This document shows, piece by piece, positions 23,008-31,351 of a stretch of 35,355 nt of DNA; the stretch's first letter is position 1, and the number at the start of each line of letters is the position of its first letter. The translations under genes and the position numbers were made by a program. The notes beneath the pieces were generated by a model that made no database searches, was not told the origin of the DNA, and was given only the letters and a program-made list of their open reading frames with translations. Source of the stretch: a virus; the IMG/VR virus record IMGVR_UViG_3300019889_000026, positions 1-35,355 of that record; one strand, written 5' to 3'.

Positions 23008-25767
23008 ATGGCCATTCCGACCGTCGATCAAGTGTGGGCGGATTTTGCCGCCGATGGGCATACGCCCAAGGAGCCCTTCAAGCAGGACATCCGTGCGCTT
23101 CTGAATTTCATTAACACCGCTGCGGTCTCGAACACTGGCGCCCGGCGCTATGTGACGAAGGCCGCGATGGATGCCGACACCACGCAGGCGGACGGCCAGC
23201 TCGGGCTGATCACGAACGACCCGGTCCCCGCCAACAATTACCCGACGATCTGGTATTGGAACGACGCCGGCAACGTCTGGGTCATGGGCGTTGACCGGAT
23301 CACGCCGATGGAGAACGCGGTCGCTCAATCGACGGCGGCTGTGGACGGCCTGTACCTGTCGACCGCTGCGCCGCGCCCGCTCGCCTTTACGGATGCGGCG
23401 AGCTATGCCCCGACGTGGGTCACGATCTCGAACCCGACGACTCGCTTCACCATCAACGCCAGCGCGGCCGGCTTTACGGTTGTGGGCCTGCCGGCGCTGC
23501 CGGGCGTTTGGCCGGTCGGGATCAAACTGCCCTATGACCTGCTGCCGGGCGACAGCTTCTATTTCGTGGGCAAGTACACCGCCGGCACGATCTCGGGGAA
23601 CTCCGGGTTCTTCTTTGGAACGGATCCCGCGACCACGGGCGACATGTCGAGCGGCGCTCGCACCCTGGTCCGTCGCGGAACGCAGATGGTCCCGTCCCTG
23701 GCGAACGGCACCACCAGCGATGCTTCTCGCACCCTGACGCCAACGCCGTTCACCGCCCCGGCCGTCGCCAACGGGCTGGAGATCGGCATCCTGGTCGATG
23801 TCCAGTCTGATCGGAGCTTGGCGGTCAAGGTCTTCCAGGATGATCAGCAAGTGTTCGCTGACTTCACCGTGGCACCTGAGACCCCCCACGGTGCTGTCGT
23901 CATCGGCATGATGATCTCGAACGGCCAGACGGCGATCATTTCGCAGGTCACGCGGAAGGCCACGTCTGGCCCTACGCTCTATGTCCACTCCGGCGCGGGC
24001 TCGTCCGGCAACGGCACCAGGGGTGCTCCACTCAAGATGCTCACCGACGTCAGCGGTGCCATCGTGAGCCAGGGCTTGGTCGGGCAGCCGATCACGATCG
24101 AAATCCTGACCGACAACGTCTACGGCTACCTCGACATCAAAGACACCCTGTCGCCCCGGTGGACGATCAACGGTCTCCCCGGCGGCAACTCGTCACTGAA
24201 CGGCTTCAACTTCGCCGAGGTGCCGATCTGGACGGTGGTGGCAGGCACGGGAAATCTGGTGTGGAAGACCCCGACGAAGCATAGCCTGGAGACGGTCTCT
24301 CACCCGAACCAAGTCTTCATCTACGGCTTGGGCTGGAGCCCCCGGCCTTGGTACACCTTCCCGAACACCTGCCTGGAGTCGGTGGTCACTGCCAATGCCG
24401 GCGTCGACATGGCCGGGAGGGTCAATGGCGCCGTCGCCAGCACCAGCGGCCAATTGTACCTGCGCCTGCCAGACGGGATGCCCAGCGCCGACCCGACCAC
24501 CTATCCGCAGGGCGGATACAGCCTGATCGTGTCGCGCACCATCAACCTGATCGATGTCTCCGGATCGCCGGAAGTCAACCTCAACAACATCACCCTCCGC
24601 TGGTCCTCCGGGGCGCTGCTCACGGGCGGCGCCGGGTTCGGCACCTTCACCAACTGCGTGTTTGAGTGGAGCGGGTACAACAACCCGAACATCCAGGTCG
24701 AGAACGGCCAGTACGTCTTCGACGGTGGGCACTCCAAATACAGCGACGGCGACGGCATTGGCCGGACCCCTCGCATTGATGCGCCGTATCAGGCCGGCTC
24801 AATCCTCACCACTTCGCTTCGCAACTTCAAGATCTCGCACACCGGATCTCAGGCCGGGGCCAGCGGCGGCGACGGCATTTCCGACCATGTCCTCGATCCC
24901 GTGTTCGACCCGTCGCTGCGATCCAATCGCCTCTACATGACCAACGTCGATATCGAAGACTGCTGGAAGTGCGGCTACGTCGGCAGCGACGATTATCTGA
25001 AGGCGACCGGCCTGCGCATCTCGCGGTGCGGCACCGAGCAGTTTGCGGTGCTCGGCGTGAACACGGGCAACGCGGTCGGCCGCACGCAGCGGGCGATCGT
25101 GTCTGACTTCCGGTTCGATCCGCAGGGCGTCGGCACCACGGGCGTTCGCACCGTCTACACGGACGGCATGGCCCTGTGTGAACTCGATCTGACCAACGGC
25201 TGGATCGGCACGCCCGCGCCAGGCGGACGGGAGCTTGAAGCCCTGGCCGTGACGCTCACGGTCGATAGCGTTGCTCAGATCCGCGACATCGCGGACAACG
25301 TCATCCGGTACGTCAATGTCACCACTGCGCGAGATCCCGGCACTGTCGTGAAGAACGGCGACGGCATCGCGGTCGGCCTGCTGACCTTCACCGGCAACCC
25401 GGCGAACGGCGACACCGTGACGATCGGCTCCGTGACCTACACGTTCAACACCGCGCTGGGCGGGGCCAACTCGGTCCTGATCGGCGGCAGCTCCCTGGTG
25501 ACGCGGAACAACCTGATCGGCGCCATCACGCGCGATCCGCTGCTGATCTCCACCGGCTACGGCGCGGCCACGGCGGTCCATCCGACCGTTACCGCGCTGG
25601 CGGCTGCTGGCAACGTGAGCGTGCGGGCGAAGACGCCCGGCACGGGCGGCAATGCCATCGTTACCACCGAAGTGTCGGCGGCGCTCTCCTTCGGCGCCGG
25701 CACGCTGGCGGGAGGTGTGGCGGCATCGGGAACGTTCATCCCGATGTCGGCTTACGCCCTGACGTGA
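23008..25767 (+). CDS. tail fibre/tailspike with beta-helix domain
   Basis: 919 aa. Residues 1-95 (EPFKQDIRALLNFINTA, then YVTKAAMDADTTQADGQLGLITNDP and IWYWNDAGNVWVMG) are the virion-attachment region seen in rhizobial phage fibres. About 310-760 looks like a right-handed parallel beta-helix: repeated short strands with NFKISHTG, MTNVDIEDC and ATGLRISRCG, as in pectate-lyase-like tailspikes. About 790-910 (LLTFTGNPANGDTVTIGSVTYTF, then VRAKTPGTGGNAIVTTE) is a common small beta-domain of phage structural proteins. It probably recognises, perhaps cleaves, a surface polysaccharide; no catalytic residues can be assigned by eye. GGGGACC lies 12 nt before the ATG. Confidence 0.85.
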   Translation: MAIPTVDQVWADFAADGHTPKEPFKQDIRALLNFINTAAVSNTGARRYVTKAAMDADTTQADGQLGLITNDPVPANNYPTIWYWNDAGNVWVMGVDRITPMENAVAQSTAAVDGLYLSTAAPRPLAFTDAASYAPTWVTISNPTTRFTINASAAGFTVVGLPALPGVWPVGIKLPYDLLPGDSFYFVGKYTAGTISGNSGFFFGTDPATTGDMSSGARTLVRRGTQMVPSLANGTTSDASRTLTPTPFTAPAVANGLEIGILVDVQSDRSLAVKVFQDDQQVFADFTVAPETPHGAVVIGMMISNGQTAIISQVTRKATSGPTLYVHSGAGSSGNGTRGAPLKMLTDVSGAIVSQGLVGQPITIEILTDNVYGYLDIKDTLSPRWTINGLPGGNSSLNGFNFAEVPIWTVVAGTGNLVWKTPTKHSLETVSHPNQVFIYGLGWSPRPWYTFPNTCLESVVTANAGVDMAGRVNGAVASTSGQLYLRLPDGMPSADPTTYPQGGYSLIVSRTINLIDVSGSPEVNLNNITLRWSSGALLTGGAGFGTFTNCVFEWSGYNNPNIQVENGQYVFDGGHSKYSDGDGIGRTPRIDAPYQAGSILTTSLRNFKISHTGSQAGASGGDGISDHVLDPVFDPSLRSNRLYMTNVDIEDCWKCGYVGSDDYLKATGLRISRCGTEQFAVLGVNTGNAVGRTQRAIVSDFRFDPQGVGTTGVRTVYTDGMALCELDLTNGWIGTPAPGGRELEALAVTLTVDSVAQIRDIADNVIRYVNVTTARDPGTVVKNGDGIAVGLLTFTGNPANGDTVTIGSVTYTFNTALGGANSVLIGGSSLVTRNNLIGAITRDPLLISTGYGAATAVHPTVTALAAAGNVSVRAKTPGTGGNAIVTTEVSAALSFGAGTLAGGVAASGTFIPMSAYALT

Positions 25768-25785
25768 GGGGATCGGCTTCAAGCC

Positions 25786-26085
25786 ATGTCTGACACGCCC
25801 CAAGATCCCGGCCGGCGCTACGGCGACCGTCCCGAGATGCGCGATCTCATGCGCGAGATGCAAGAGCTGAGCCGGCGGGTGACGGTCCTGGAGACCAAAT
25901 TCGATTTCAACCTGCAACAGGTCTCCAGGGACATCGTGGATCTGCGCGCCGACGTGGCCGCCTGCGCCACGAAGGAGCAACTCCGCCCGGCGGTTTGGCT
26001 GCTCGGGATCATCGGCAGCACCGGGATCGGGGCGTTCGTCTTGACCCTCTGGAACATCGTCCTCAAGCGCGGTGGCGGCCCATGA
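25786..26085 (+). CDS. coiled-coil protein with one C-terminal membrane segment
   Basis: 99 aa. Residues 17-55 form a charged heptad-like helix (MRDLMREMQELSRRVTVLETKFDFNLQQV). Residues 69-92 (VWLLGIIGSTGIGAFVLTLWNIVL) are a single transmembrane helix. Proteins of this layout are common just ahead of lysis genes in alphaproteobacterial phages and may act as holin-like or lysis-regulator proteins. It overlaps the next gene by 4 bp. Precise role unknown. Confidence 0.7.
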   Translation: MSDTPQDPGRRYGDRPEMRDLMREMQELSRRVTVLETKFDFNLQQVSRDIVDLRADVAACATKEQLRPAVWLLGIIGSTGIGAFVLTLWNIVLKRGGGP

Positions 26086-26621
26086 GGAGAGAGCTACGCC
26101 CTTGGTATCGCGAGCCGCTCTGGTGGATGGTGATCGTCATCGGCTGGCCGATGGTCGCCGTTGCCCTCCTGTTCTTGGTCGCACTGATCGACCGGGAGCC
26201 CCCGATCAAATACGAGCGCCTCGGGGCCGGCGCCTACGATCCGGCGACGCGGATCCTGACTCTGCAATGGGAGGTGACGCGGCGCCGCTACTGCCCGGGC
26301 GAATTGCTGCGGACGGTCTCGGGCCAGATCGGCGGCGCGATCCAACTGCCCACTGTGATCATCGACCCCGAGGTCGACCCGGAGGATGTCCGGGCGGCCA
26401 GGATCGGCACGACCTATCTCGGGCGCGCGAGCCTGATCGAGATCCCCGCCACGCTCGGCGGGACGATCAAGCTCACGACGACCCCGAGGAACTGGTGCTG
26501 GCCCTTCCAGCAATTCGTTCCGATCGAGAGCGCGGTGCCGCCGATCTTCTTCGACATGCCGGACCCCACGGTCTGGAAGAGCGGCAGCCTCCCGGTCACG
26601 GTCGGTCCACTCTCGGAGTGA
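26082..26621 (+). CDS. hypothetical membrane-anchored protein
   Basis: 179 aa from ATG 26082, in an ATGA overlap with the preceding gene. Residues 14-36 (WWMVIVIGWPMVAVALLFLVALI) are a transmembrane helix, and the rest is a beta-rich, probably periplasmic domain with TLQWEVTRRRYCPGELLRTVSG. Similar unknown proteins occur near the tail-lysis boundary in other alphaproteobacterial phages. It could act in envelope disruption or superinfection exclusion. Function is not assigned. Confidence 0.7.
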   Translation: MRRELRPWYREPLWWMVIVIGWPMVAVALLFLVALIDREPPIKYERLGAGAYDPATRILTLQWEVTRRRYCPGELLRTVSGQIGGAIQLPTVIIDPEVDPEDVRAARIGTTYLGRASLIEIPATLGGTIKLTTTPRNWCWPFQQFVPIESAVPPIFFDMPDPTVWKSGSLPVTVGPLSE

Positions 26622-26625
26622 TCCC

Positions 26626-26994
26626 ATGCCCGACCCTGGCGGACCCTCGGCTCGCGACTATGAGCGCGGCCGAGAGGCTGGAGAAGTGGCTGGGAAGATC
26701 GACGCCCGGCTCGCCGGCCACGATAAGCACTTCGCAATGATCAACGGCTCGCTCGAAAAGTGGGCCACTGAGATGCACTCGCTGAACCTTCAGATCCAGC
26801 GGCTCGCAGATCAGGCCGACGCCCGCGACACCGCAGGCAAGCTCCTGGCCGACGCAAGCCGCGAGCTGGAGGCAACCCGGCGGGCCTATGACGAGGCCCG
26901 CTGGTGGCCCTGGCAGCGCGTCTTTGCCTACTCCATGGCAGTCGGCCTCGTCGCCGCCATTGCAATCGTGCTCTGGCTCTTCGGCCTGCGCTGA
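26626..26994 (+). CDS. coiled-coil protein with C-terminal membrane helix
   Basis: 122 aa. It begins with an Arg/Glu-rich segment (DYERGREAGEVAGKID), a long amphipathic helix (about 25-90) and one transmembrane helix at 100-120 (FAYSMAVGLVAAIAIVLWLFG). GGAG at 26615-26618 is a good ribosome site. Organisation resembles the protein at 25786, so these may form a membrane complex. Possible holin-, antiholin- or spanin-related role by context only. Confidence 0.7.
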   Translation: MPDPGGPSARDYERGREAGEVAGKIDARLAGHDKHFAMINGSLEKWATEMHSLNLQIQRLADQADARDTAGKLLADASRELEATRRAYDEARWWPWQRVFAYSMAVGLVAAIAIVLWLFGLR

Positions 26995-27018
26995 CTCTCG
27001 CTTAGCAACGAGGCCTCC

Positions 27019-27615
27019 ATGATCCCTGTCGACTTCCGGGGTGCGGCTCTGCCGCGCTCGCCGACGATCTATGCCGAGATCGCGGAGCGGTTGACGTGCG
27101 AGCGGGCGGCGGTCAAGGCCGTCGTCGCCGTCGAGGCCGCCGGCCAGGGCTTCCTCCAGGATGGCCGGCCGAAGATCCTGTTCGAGGGTCACGTCTTCCA
27201 CCGGCTGACCGGAGGCCGTTTCGACGCGCTGGCCCCGGATATAAGCCGGACCCGCCCCGGGGGCTACAAGGGCGGCGCCAAGGAGTATCCCCGCCTCGGC
27301 CTGGCGCGCTCGCTGGACGCCGACGCAGCCCTCCGCAGCGCGAGCTGGGGCCTAGCGCAGATCATGGGCTTCAACTCCGGCCTGGTGGGGTTCACCAGCG
27401 TCGAGGCCTTCGTCACCGCCATGTGCGAAGGCGAGGACGAGCATCTCCACGCCTTCGCCGGCTTCGTTGAGGCCGCGCATCTCGTTCGCCCGCTCCGGGA
27501 TAAGGACTGGCCGGCCTTTGCCCGGGGCTACAACGGCGCCGGCTTCGCGAAGCTCGGCTACCACACGAAGCTCGCTGCGGCCTATGCCAGGGCCAAGGCG
27601 GAGGAGGCTCGATGA
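27019..27615 (+). CDS. endolysin, N-acetylmuramidase family (DUF3380)
   Basis: 198 aa. AVKAVVAVEAAGQGFLQDGRPKILFEGHVFHRLTGGRF (about 31-68) is the family signature; E39 and E56 are the likely acidic catalytic pair. SASWGLAQIMGFNSGLVGFTSVEAFVTAM follows and the YNGAGFAKLGYHTKLAAAYARA end is typical. The enzyme cuts the glycan backbone of peptidoglycan at the end of infection. No signal peptide is present, so release depends on a holin. The ATGA overlap with the next membrane protein supports a lysis cassette. Confidence 0.93.
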   Translation: MIPVDFRGAALPRSPTIYAEIAERLTCERAAVKAVVAVEAAGQGFLQDGRPKILFEGHVFHRLTGGRFDALAPDISRTRPGGYKGGAKEYPRLGLARSLDADAALRSASWGLAQIMGFNSGLVGFTSVEAFVTAMCEGEDEHLHAFAGFVEAAHLVRPLRDKDWPAFARGYNGAGFAKLGYHTKLAAAYARAKAEEAR

Positions 27616-27797
27616 TACCCCTCGCCTTCCTTGTCCAGATCCTCGTGCTGCTGGTGGTCTTCGGCCTGATCGTCTGGATCATCCGACAGATCCCGCTCGA
27701 CGCTTGGATCAAGAACTGCATCTACGTCCTGCTCGTGATCGTGCTGCTGCTCTACGCCGTGAGCCTGCTGCCGATCGGGGCTCCCCTGCTGCGTTAA
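27612..27797 (+). CDS. small two-helix membrane protein, Thivi_2564-like
   Basis: 61 aa, nearly all hydrophobic: helices at about 4-25 and 34-54 separated by RQIPLDAWIKN. This matches the Thivi_2564 family of small membrane proteins. It starts in an ATGA overlap with the endolysin and is a holin or lysis-helper candidate. A second candidate lies at 27989. Confidence 0.75.
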   Translation: MIPLAFLVQILVLLVVFGLIVWIIRQIPLDAWIKNCIYVLLVIVLLLYAVSLLPIGAPLLR

Positions 27798-27809
27798 GGA
27801 GGCACTCAA

Positions 27810-27986
27810 ATGACCATCAGCATCACGATTAAGAACACCAACGATCCGGCGGACGAGCGCAAGGCTGCGGTCTTCGCCGTAAGCGATGTCGACGTGCTCT
27901 CAACGCCGGTCGCCGAGCTGAGCGGAGGACAGGAGGTGACGACGTACCTCTCGAATTCCCAGCGCATCGAGATCACGGAGATCTGA
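27810..27986 (+). CDS. 58-aa beta-rich small protein in the lysis cassette
   Basis: 58 aa, starting at 27810 behind a near-perfect AAGGAGG (27796-27802), one of the best ribosome sites in the window. It begins MTISITIKNT and ends QRIEITEI; alternating hydrophobic residues suggest a small beta-sandwich. It has no membrane segment or cysteine. Short beta-rich proteins of this type are frequent beside lysis genes in alphaproteobacterial phages but have no known function. The next gene begins 2 bp after the stop. Confidence 0.75.
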   Translation: MTISITIKNTNDPADERKAAVFAVSDVDVLSTPVAELSGGQEVTTYLSNSQRIEITEI

Positions 27987-27988
27987 CA

Positions 27989-28189
27989 ATGGCATTTGAA
28001 TTCGGACAGATCTCTAAAGCGATCGCTGGCACGGTGGCTGGCATCGCTGGAGGTCTTGGCACAAGCGCCATCGTCATCCCGACTGGGATTGAGATGCCTT
28101 GGTACGGTTACGTCCTCGTCGCTCTGCTGAACGGCGTCTTAGGTTTTGCGGTGGTCTATTTCGCCCCGCGAAACACGCCGCCAGCCTAG
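27989..28189 (+). CDS. holin-like small membrane protein
   Basis: 66 aa. Hydrophobic stretches at about 9-30 (SKAIAGTVAGIAGGLGTSAIVI, glycine-rich) and 38-58 (WYGYVLVALLNGVLGFAVVYF), short termini. Length and position behind the endolysin make it a plausible holin that would let the endolysin through the membrane. Its end overlaps the reverse HTH gene by 4 bp, so the two converge tail to tail. Confidence 0.7.
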   Translation: MAFEFGQISKAIAGTVAGIAGGLGTSAIVIPTGIEMPWYGYVLVALLNGVLGFAVVYFAPRNTPPA

Positions 28190-28431
28190 TTCCCGGGGGG
28201 TTTGGCGCCTGCCTTGCAGGCTGCTTTGAGGCCTTTCAAATGGTCTTTCAGATCGCTTCGTCGCTCGGTCATTAATTGTTTCAGCGTTTCGGCCGCTTGC
28301 GGCGATACGACGCCCCTGTCTTTCCATTTGTAGATCGTCCTACGATCGACGCCGAGCGCGCGAGCCATGGGTATGATCCAGTAATCACCAAAAAGTAAGG
28401 ATCCTGCCTTCTCGAAATAGACGATGTCCAT
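28186..28431 (-). CDS. HTH regulator, leftward
   Basis: 81 aa on the reverse strand. Residues about 21-40 (PMARALGVDRRTIYKWKDRG) form a helix-turn-helix with a clear recognition helix; small Cro- or YdaS-like regulators look alike. GGAG lies just upstream of the ATG. The C-terminal half is basic and lysine-rich. It faces the rightward gene block across a region with two dyads, the typical layout of a divergent control switch. A rightward terminator lies beyond its start, so late transcripts should cross it in antisense. Cro/CI-type role and operators are inferred. Confidence 0.8.
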   Translation of the reverse strand: MDIVYFEKAGSLLFGDYWIIPMARALGVDRRTIYKWKDRGVVSPQAAETLKQLMTERRSDLKDHLKGLKAACKAGAKPPGN

Positions 28432-28456
28432 GTGCTACTCCGTCAGAGTTAACAGA

Positions 28457-28487
28457 GCCCCGGCCTTTGGCTGGGGCGTTTTTTTTT
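28457..28487 (+). terminator. strong intrinsic terminator, rightward
   Basis: GCCCCGGCC and GGCTGGGGC pair (one G-U) around a TTT loop at 28457-28477, followed by CG and nine consecutive T (28479-28487). It is the most convincing terminator in the window and marks the end of the late operon, even though it lies upstream of the leftward HTH gene. Confidence 0.93.
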
Positions 28488-28507
28488 GCGCGATCTTTGC
28501 CCGACCG

Positions 28508-28525
28508 AAGACCGTATTGGGTCTT
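28508..28525. promoter_or_regulatory. dyad AAGACC-N6-GGTCTT, candidate operator
   Basis: Perfect 6-bp arms at 28508-28513 and 28520-28525, 2 bp before a second dyad. Located between the leftward HTH gene and the rightward block, as expected of a repressor site. Confidence 0.45.
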
Positions 28526-28527
28526 TA

Positions 28528-28547
28528 GTGTGCTGGCAGGCGCACAC
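28528..28547. promoter_or_regulatory. dyad GTGTGC-N8-GCACAC, candidate operator
   Basis: Perfect 6-bp arms at 28528-28533 and 28542-28547. Its sequence differs from the first dyad, so the two may bind different regulators. Confidence 0.4.
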
Positions 28548-28591
28548 GGTGCGGGCGGCATTGTGAGACCGTCCTGGGCACAGATTGCGAC

Positions 28592-28597
28592 TATAAT
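28592..28597 (+). promoter_or_regulatory. consensus -10 element TATAAT
   Basis: Exact TATAAT at 28592-28597 inside AT-rich sequence, about 45 bp after the second dyad. A matching -35 at 17 bp is poor (CCGTCC), so this is only a candidate, perhaps activator-dependent, promoter for the rightward operon. Confidence 0.35.
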
Positions 28598-28955
28598 TTA
28601 GCGCGTCTAGTTCCGTTACGCACGCCTTCCTTGCTACCCGGCAAAACGGGGGCCGAGGGATTGGCAAGGCACAGTTATGAGCCTTGTAGGACGAAATACC
28701 GATTGCCGCTTCGGCTGTCGGGGGCCTAGAAGTCGGTCGCGCCCGGCATCTATTCGTTCAGGTATGTGTGCCCTAGCGAGGCTCGCGGTAGTGCCCTCCC
28801 GGCCCCCGAGAGCCCCCGGCACTAGGCTCGCCCCTGCTGCAAACCTGCCGGTATCCATATGAGATGGAGATCCCCTCCAGGTTGACTTAACGTCGCCCTG
28901 ACAATGTGCGATAGGTATTCAGCTTAACCTTCTGGAGTCCTTGGAGAAGCGATCT

Positions 28956-29138
28956 ATGACATTTGTAAAAATCGAGTCTTGCAAAGCCGATCCATGTAGC
29001 ATTAACGTCGGGGTAGGGAGGCGGCGATTGCATATTTATAATCCTTTCGTTTGCGATGACTCAGGGCTCGGCCCGGAGATGCAGTTAGATACCTGCGCTT
29101 CGCATCGCGCTGTTCACTCTCGCCTCTCGGCAACATGA
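28956..29138 (+). CDS. small hypothetical leader protein of the right-hand operon
   Basis: 60 aa from ATG 28956, with TTGGAGAAG about 12 nt upstream. MTFVKIESCKADPCSINVGVGRR opens the protein, which has four cysteines. It is more AT-rich than its neighbours. The stop TGA at 29136-29138 lies at the edge of the ribosome site (GAGGAGG) of the next gene, which suggests translational coupling and supports its being real. No family recognised; lower confidence because of its small size and different base composition. Confidence 0.45.
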   Translation: MTFVKIESCKADPCSINVGVGRRRLHIYNPFVCDDSGLGPEMQLDTCASHRAVHSRLSAT

Positions 29139-29150
29139 GGAGGAACGCTG

Positions 29151-30992
29151 ATGGATAAGCAATTCGATCATCATTTGACTAAAATTGTTCCGACTATCTC
29201 AAACACCATATCGCATCGGGATTTGCGGTCGGTGGACTTCCGGCCTTACCAGCGTCAAGAGGGCCAAGCCATGACAGGCTCAAGCGAAGATGACGACGGC
29301 GCAATCGCGGTCGCTTTCAAGCGCGCGGCCGAAAAAGAAGCGGACAAAAGGACAAAAAAGAGGGAACGAAGGGAAGCGAAGCTCGCAACACGGCTGGCGA
29401 ACATCCGATTGAAGCGCCCTGAGTCGGGGAAGGCGGCCAAGGCCCCGGTCGTGCAGCCGGCCCCGGCGACGGGCGCCGCCCTCCAGGTTTCCGCCCAGCA
29501 CTACCTCCAGGACACTCGCGCCAAGGAAGATCGGTCCAGGCGCCTCGCACAGATCGCGCTTGGTCGCGCGCCTCTCAAGCCGGCGGCGGAGCGACTGCCG
29601 CCATCGCCCCCCAGCGGGCCGGATGACCCGCGCATCCTCAATGGCACCATGGCTCCATCGAACCGCGTCGCAGAGATCCTCCGGGAGAAAGAGGCGGCTC
29701 CGCCGCCCACTGCCCCCCGCGAGAGGCCGCTCCAGACATCGCCCTTCCCTGACGGCTGGCTCCAGATCTTGGAGACCGGGACGCCTGGCGCGATCCTCGC
29801 CGGGCGGAAGCTCCACACCCTCAAGGGCGACGAGCGCCAGGCCTACTACCGCGCTCTAGCCCGGCTGAACCGGGATGCGCTTACCGCTCCCCGGCGCCGC
29901 AAGGAGCAGGCCGGCAAGTCGGCGCTCCACAAGGTCATCACCGAGCTTCGGTTCATAGACGGGCAGACCCTTGTCCAGCTCGCAGCCAAGGCCGGGATCA
30001 ACAAGGACACCCTCAATCACCTCATGCGTGTAGGCCGGTCAACGGATGACCGGCTGGAGCTGATCGCACAGGCTTTCGGCATCACGTTGGATGACATCAA
30101 GAACATGATTGACGAGCAGATCACGAAGGACGCCGAGGAGGCGGCCCGGACGGCGGCCGAGCCCGAGCCGGCCCAGAAGCGCAAGACCAGGGCGAACAAG
30201 GAGGATCGCCGTGGCATGCCCGACCTGAGCCCGGAGGAACGGTCCGCGCACTTCCGCCGGCTGGCGAAGCGCGCCAATGCCAAGCGCGCGGAGAACCGTG
30301 CGGCCAAGGGACGGACCAAGCCCGTCCCGGCCAAGACGCCCGGTAATGATCATCCGCGGCAGGGCGATGCGGCCCTTGACCGGTTGACCGCGCCCCGGGC
30401 AACCGACAACCATTTCCAGGCGGCCCTCCGCGCCGTCATGCGCGAGCGGCAGCTTCCGGGGCTCGGCGTCGCCCGGCTCTGCGGGCTCGGCCTGGACGTC
30501 CCGTCCGGCCTGTTGCGAGGCAACCGGACCGCGTCCAAGTCCACCATCGCAAAGCTCTGTGCCGGGCTCGGGCTCAGTGAGGAGCAGCTCACCGGGACGC
30601 CGTCGCAGCCGGCGCTCCAGGCGCTTCAGGCGACGGTCGCTGCTGCCGTATCCGTGGGCATCCACGCTGGCCGCGAGATCATGGCGACCCCCACGGACGC
30701 CGAGGTCGAGGCCGAGCTGCTGGCCCCGGCCCCGGTCAAGGTCTTCCCCTCGGTCAAGGTCGAGATGGGCATCCCCATGCCGCCGCTGATCTTGCGGGCG
30801 GAGATGTACCCTTGGGACACGTTGCCGAAGGGCGGCAGCTTCCTCGCCGAGATCCCGTTCGGGCTGCCTTGGGGCACTTTCCGGCATCGGTTCCAGGTCA
30901 TGGCCGACCGCCAGAGCGAGAAGCGCGGCCACTGGTACACGACCGAGGAGAACGAGGCCAAGGGCGAGATCCGCCTCTGGAGGTTCATCTGA
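29151..30992 (+). CDS. large putative regulator with two HTH-like segments
   Basis: 613 aa. GAGGAGG (29137-29143) spaced 7 nt from the ATG fixes the start. Residues 50-95 are very basic and helical (KEADKRTKKRERREAKLATR). About 257-320 look like an XRE-type helix-turn-helix: LVQLAAKAGINKDTLNHLMRVGRSTDDRLELIAQAFGIT. A second similar segment lies at about 424-482 (GLLRGNRTASKSTIAKLCAGLGLSEEQL). Disordered Ala/Pro/Lys-rich linkers separate them. The C-terminal part (530-613) ends in a compact region with WYTTEENEAKGEIRLWRF, as in peptidase-S24-like or related phage regulators; I see no catalytic serine-lysine pair. It may regulate early or late transcription of this phage. Named family not established. 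Confidence 0.75.
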   Translation: MDKQFDHHLTKIVPTISNTISHRDLRSVDFRPYQRQEGQAMTGSSEDDDGAIAVAFKRAAEKEADKRTKKRERREAKLATRLANIRLKRPESGKAAKAPVVQPAPATGAALQVSAQHYLQDTRAKEDRSRRLAQIALGRAPLKPAAERLPPSPPSGPDDPRILNGTMAPSNRVAEILREKEAAPPPTAPRERPLQTSPFPDGWLQILETGTPGAILAGRKLHTLKGDERQAYYRALARLNRDALTAPRRRKEQAGKSALHKVITELRFIDGQTLVQLAAKAGINKDTLNHLMRVGRSTDDRLELIAQAFGITLDDIKNMIDEQITKDAEEAARTAAEPEPAQKRKTRANKEDRRGMPDLSPEERSAHFRRLAKRANAKRAENRAAKGRTKPVPAKTPGNDHPRQGDAALDRLTAPRATDNHFQAALRAVMRERQLPGLGVARLCGLGLDVPSGLLRGNRTASKSTIAKLCAGLGLSEEQLTGTPSQPALQALQATVAAAVSVGIHAGREIMATPTDAEVEAELLAPAPVKVFPSVKVEMGIPMPPLILRAEMYPWDTLPKGGSFLAEIPFGLPWGTFRHRFQVMADRQSEKRGHWYTTEENEAKGEIRLWRFI

Positions 30993-31351
30993 TGCCCGAG
31001 GAGCAGTTCAACCTGGAGGTCGTCTGCCCCAAGTGCGGCCTCGGCCAGCAGCTCGGGATCGCCGCTTTCCGGGGGGCAACCCCGGACATGGTCGAGACGA
31101 TCAAGCACATCATGGAGGTCGAGCGGGCGCAGGCTGTCGAGCAGGCCAAGACCGCGCGGCTGCTCCAGGCCGTCCGCTTCCTCTGGTACATCTGCGGCGG
31201 CATGATGGTCATCGCCGCCATGTTCTACGCATCGGGGCCAGAGCTGGTCTCCCGCTGGACTGCGGTCGTGGCTAACCTGACCGGCGCTGTGTCGACCCTG
31301 GTCTGCGCCGCATGGCTGGTCGACCTGAAGATCTGGACGGTGCGGCCATGA
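30992..31351 (+). CDS. zinc-ribbon-like membrane protein, unknown
   Basis: 119 aa; TGATG overlap with the preceding gene. The N-terminus has VVCPKCGLG (a half zinc ribbon), then a helix, and two hydrophobic segments at about 65-83 and 90-110. It is likely anchored in the inner membrane with the cysteine pair in the cytoplasm. Family unknown. It is coupled to the next gene by ATGA. Confidence 0.65.
   Translation: MPEEQFNLEVVCPKCGLGQQLGIAAFRGATPDMVETIKHIMEVERAQAVEQAKTARLLQAVRFLWYICGGMMVIAAMFYASGPELVSRWTAVVANLTGAVSTLVCAAWLVDLKIWTVRP

Larger units (their letters stand above)
28490..28955. other. non-coding control region between late and right-hand operons
   Basis: Clearly more AT-rich and less codon-structured than the rest. 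Overlapping open frames here (both strands) have no family resemblance and look like chance. It holds two adjacent dyads (28508-28525 and 28528-28547), a perfect TATAAT at 28592-28597, a TTGACT at 28882-28887 without a good partner, and frequent GC-rich short palindromic words. It probably contains promoters for both directions and operator sites. An attachment or replication origin site is possible but not shown. Confidence 0.6.

Noticed and set aside
28634-28862. Two overlapping open frames, one on each strand, in the control region
   Set aside because: No ribosome site, no family pattern, Arg/Pro/Ala-rich composition; better explained as non-coding sequence.
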